The notes under the pieces are model-generated. The model ran no database searches, had not been told where the DNA came from, and saw only the letters and a list, made by a program, of their open reading frames with translations. From assembly GCA_027364815.1 (NCBI GenBank), contig DAHXOQ010000007.1, forward strand, positions 1 to 8,166: DNA of 8,166 nt. The letters are read 5' to 3'. Positions 6,776 through 8,166 of the stretch are shown here, piece after piece. Position 1 is the first letter of the stretch. Each line of letters starts with the position of its first letter. Source of the DNA: Acidobacteriaceae bacterium (GTDB lineage: Bacteria > Acidobacteriota > Terriglobia > Terriglobales > Acidobacteriaceae). A program made the translations under genes and the position numbers.

Positions 6776-6877
6776 ACAGTCTGGCAGAACTGTCTGATGG
6801 GTAGTGCATGCCACTTTATGTTTAACGGGGTTAGGAAACCATACAAGCGACAAAGCGTGGATCAAGGAGGAAATGCT

Positions 6878-8166
6878 ATGTTTTCAGGATCAAAGCGTAA
6901 TAAATGGTGTCAGACGCTACGTCTCGGGCGTCTAATTCTTGGATTGATCCTGGACTTCTCTGCATTTGCACTCTCTACTTTCCTCGCATTCGAGTTCCGA
7001 TTCGACGGTGCTCTGCCCGCCCAATACCTGCACCCGATGGCGGTGGCCTTGTGTATCTGGGCAACGGCAAAATCTGCAGCCTTCCTTGTGGGCGCGGTAA
7101 GCCGGGGATGTTGGCGGCATACTTCGGTTTACGATGCGGAGCGGATTGTTTTGGCGGTTTCGGCTGGATCGATTCTGGGTGGCGTGCTCATATTCCTCCT
7201 GCTCGGCTCTAGGGGCATTCCGCACTCTGTATATATCTTGGATTGGCTGATTTCTTGTGTGCTGACTTTAGGGGGCAGGTTGGCCGTTCGTGCGGTCATC
7301 GCCGCCAGAAACAGGAGTCGAGTCGACGGTAAGCGGACTAGAACCTTCATTTACGGGGCCGGCGATGCTGGATTGGCGCTGCTGCGGGAGTTGCGGCAGA
7401 ATCAAATCCATATGTGCGATGTCATAGGCATTGTGGATGACAATCCTGCCAAAATAGGGCTTGAGCTCGATGGCAAGAGGGTGATGGGAACAGGCGAAGC
7501 CCTTGCAGCACTGGTGAAGAAGCACGCCATTAAGAGAGTGCTCATAGCAATTCCATCCGCGACAGGCCCGCAAATGGTACGCATCTTGAAGTTCGTCACC
7601 GATACCAAAGTGGAATACAAGATGGTGCCGAGTCTGGGAGAGCTTATCCATGGTGCGGAATTGGGCAAGCAAATCAGAGAGGTCGCAGTTGAAGATTTGC
7701 TCGGCAGGAAACCTGTGCAGATTGACCAGCACGGCATAGAGGAGCGCATTCAAGGGCGGGTTGTCATGGTGACTGGCGCTGCAGGTTCGATCGGCTCCGA
7801 GATCTGCAGGCAGCTCGCGCGCTTCCATCCGCTCGCCATTGTGGGTTTCGATGAGGCGGAGACCCCTCTTTTCCATGTTGACAATGAGATGGCTAAAAGC
7901 TTCCCGCACGTAAAATTTCACGCAGAGATCGGCAATATCACCCGCCCTGACACTCTGCATCGGGTGATGCAACACTATCAGCCTTCGATTATTTATCACG
8001 CCGCCGCCTACAAGCATGTTCCATTGATGGAAAGGCACGTCTTCGCAGCCATCGAAACGAACATCTTCGGCACTTGGAACGTTGCCTGTGCGGCGTCTGA
8101 GCACGGAGTCGAAGATTTCGTCATGATTTCTACTGACAAAGCGGTTCGGCCGACCAGTATGATGGG
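6878..8166 (+). CDS. Membrane-bound nucleotide-sugar dehydratase/epimerase (WbpM/FlaA1/CapD-like), partial at 3' end
   Basis: The ATG at 6878 has a perfect AAGGAGG (6864-6870) seven bases upstream; the frame is open for 429 codons to the window edge. Residues ~17-140 hold four probable membrane helices (~19-38, 52-74, 90-110, 118-138). A first Rossmann-like domain follows with GAGDAG at 160-165. The second, catalytic SDR domain begins with TGAAGSIGSE (299-308), then HAAAYKHVPLME (374-385), TNIFGTWNV and STDKAV (418-423). This is the architecture of long-form WbpM/CapD proteins of the inner membrane, which act on UDP-N-acetylglucosamine (4,6-dehydration, sometimes with epimerisation) to supply 6-deoxy amino sugars for O-antigen, capsule or exopolysaccharide. 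The residue aligned with the catalytic Tyr of FlaA1 is Met429, as in WbpM. The gene starts 102 bases after the NusG-like gene on the same strand, probably in one operon. The end of the SDR domain is outside the window. Exact substrate and product are unknown. Confidence 0.92.
   Translation, partial: MFSGSKRNKWCQTLRLGRLILGLILDFSAFALSTFLAFEFRFDGALPAQYLHPMAVALCIWATAKSAAFLVGAVSRGCWRHTSVYDAERIVLAVSAGSILGGVLIFLLLGSRGIPHSVYILDWLISCVLTLGGRLAVRAVIAARNRSRVDGKRTRTFIYGAGDAGLALLRELRQNQIHMCDVIGIVDDNPAKIGLELDGKRVMGTGEALAALVKKHAIKRVLIAIPSATGPQMVRILKFVTDTKVEYKMVPSLGELIHGAELGKQIREVAVEDLLGRKPVQIDQHGIEERIQGRVVMVTGAAGSIGSEICRQLARFHPLAIVGFDEAETPLFHVDNEMAKSFPHVKFHAEIGNITRPDTLHRVMQHYQPSIIYHAAAYKHVPLMERHVFAAIETNIFGTWNVACAASEHGVEDFVMISTDKAVRPTSMM

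Noticed and set aside
6776..6877. Terminator or attenuator between the NusG-like and dehydratase genes.
   Set aside because: Only short imperfect pairings (ACAGT/ACTGT at 6776-6793, AGTG/CACT near 6807) are present, without a T run, so no terminator is supported.
7268..8104. Minus-strand ORF of 278 residues opposite the dehydratase gene.
   Set aside because: The plus-strand frame contains both Rossmann motifs and a perfect ribosome binding site; the antisense frame has no recognisable motif.

Overview
The window looks like a chromosomal segment of an acidobacterium (class Terriglobia or a close relative). This is inferred from protein style only: a GH20-type enzyme with a long helical tail, a winged-helix/transmembrane/TPR regulator of the kind that is very common in that phylum, and a specialised NusG (UpxY-like) protein placed in front of a polysaccharide gene. 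No rRNA or other phylogenetic marker is present.

Layout. (1) Bases 2-1096, plus strand: the 3' part of a glycoside hydrolase, probably family 20. (2) Bases 1107-2948, minus strand, convergent with the first gene and only 10 bases from it: a membrane-anchored one-component regulator with an OmpR/CadC-type DNA-binding domain, one membrane helix, a FlgO/TolB-N-like domain and TPR repeats. (3) A divergent intergenic region (about 2949-3219) with a perfect 12-bp inverted repeat whose arms each contain the palindrome CTGTACAG, a 14-bp AT-rich palindrome between the arms, and a good sigma-70-type promoter for the next gene. (4) Bases 3220-4164, plus strand: an IclR-family regulator with two plausible start codons, followed by a strong hairpin at 4178-4213. 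(5) A tRNA-Asp(GTC) gene at 4283-4359 with its own promoter. (6) A 324-base stretch without a recognisable gene. (7) Bases 4684-5268, minus strand: a small secreted outer-membrane beta-barrel protein. (8) About 950 bases without a convincing gene, ending in two stem-loops (5880-5920 and 6002-6026). (9) Bases 6215-6775: a UpxY/RfaH-like NusG paralogue, followed at 6878 by a membrane-bound nucleotide-sugar dehydratase of the WbpM/FlaA1/CapD type that runs off the right edge.

How the parts may work together. The last two genes look like the head of an exopolysaccharide, capsule or O-antigen locus: the specialised NusG would make RNA polymerase processive through the long downstream operon, and the dehydratase would supply a modified UDP-sugar for the first committed step. 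The two stem-loops in front of the NusG-like gene are candidates for the RNA or DNA structure involved in that control. The left half carries two divergent regulators that share an intergenic region with operator-like palindromes; the glycosidase next to them could be a target, but nothing in the sequence proves this.

The most worthwhile leads are the nested palindromes in the divergent regulator region, the structured leader before the NusG paralogue, and the Met in place of the catalytic Tyr in the dehydratase. I see no CRISPR array, no insertion sequence, no phage gene and no clear mobile-element boundary.
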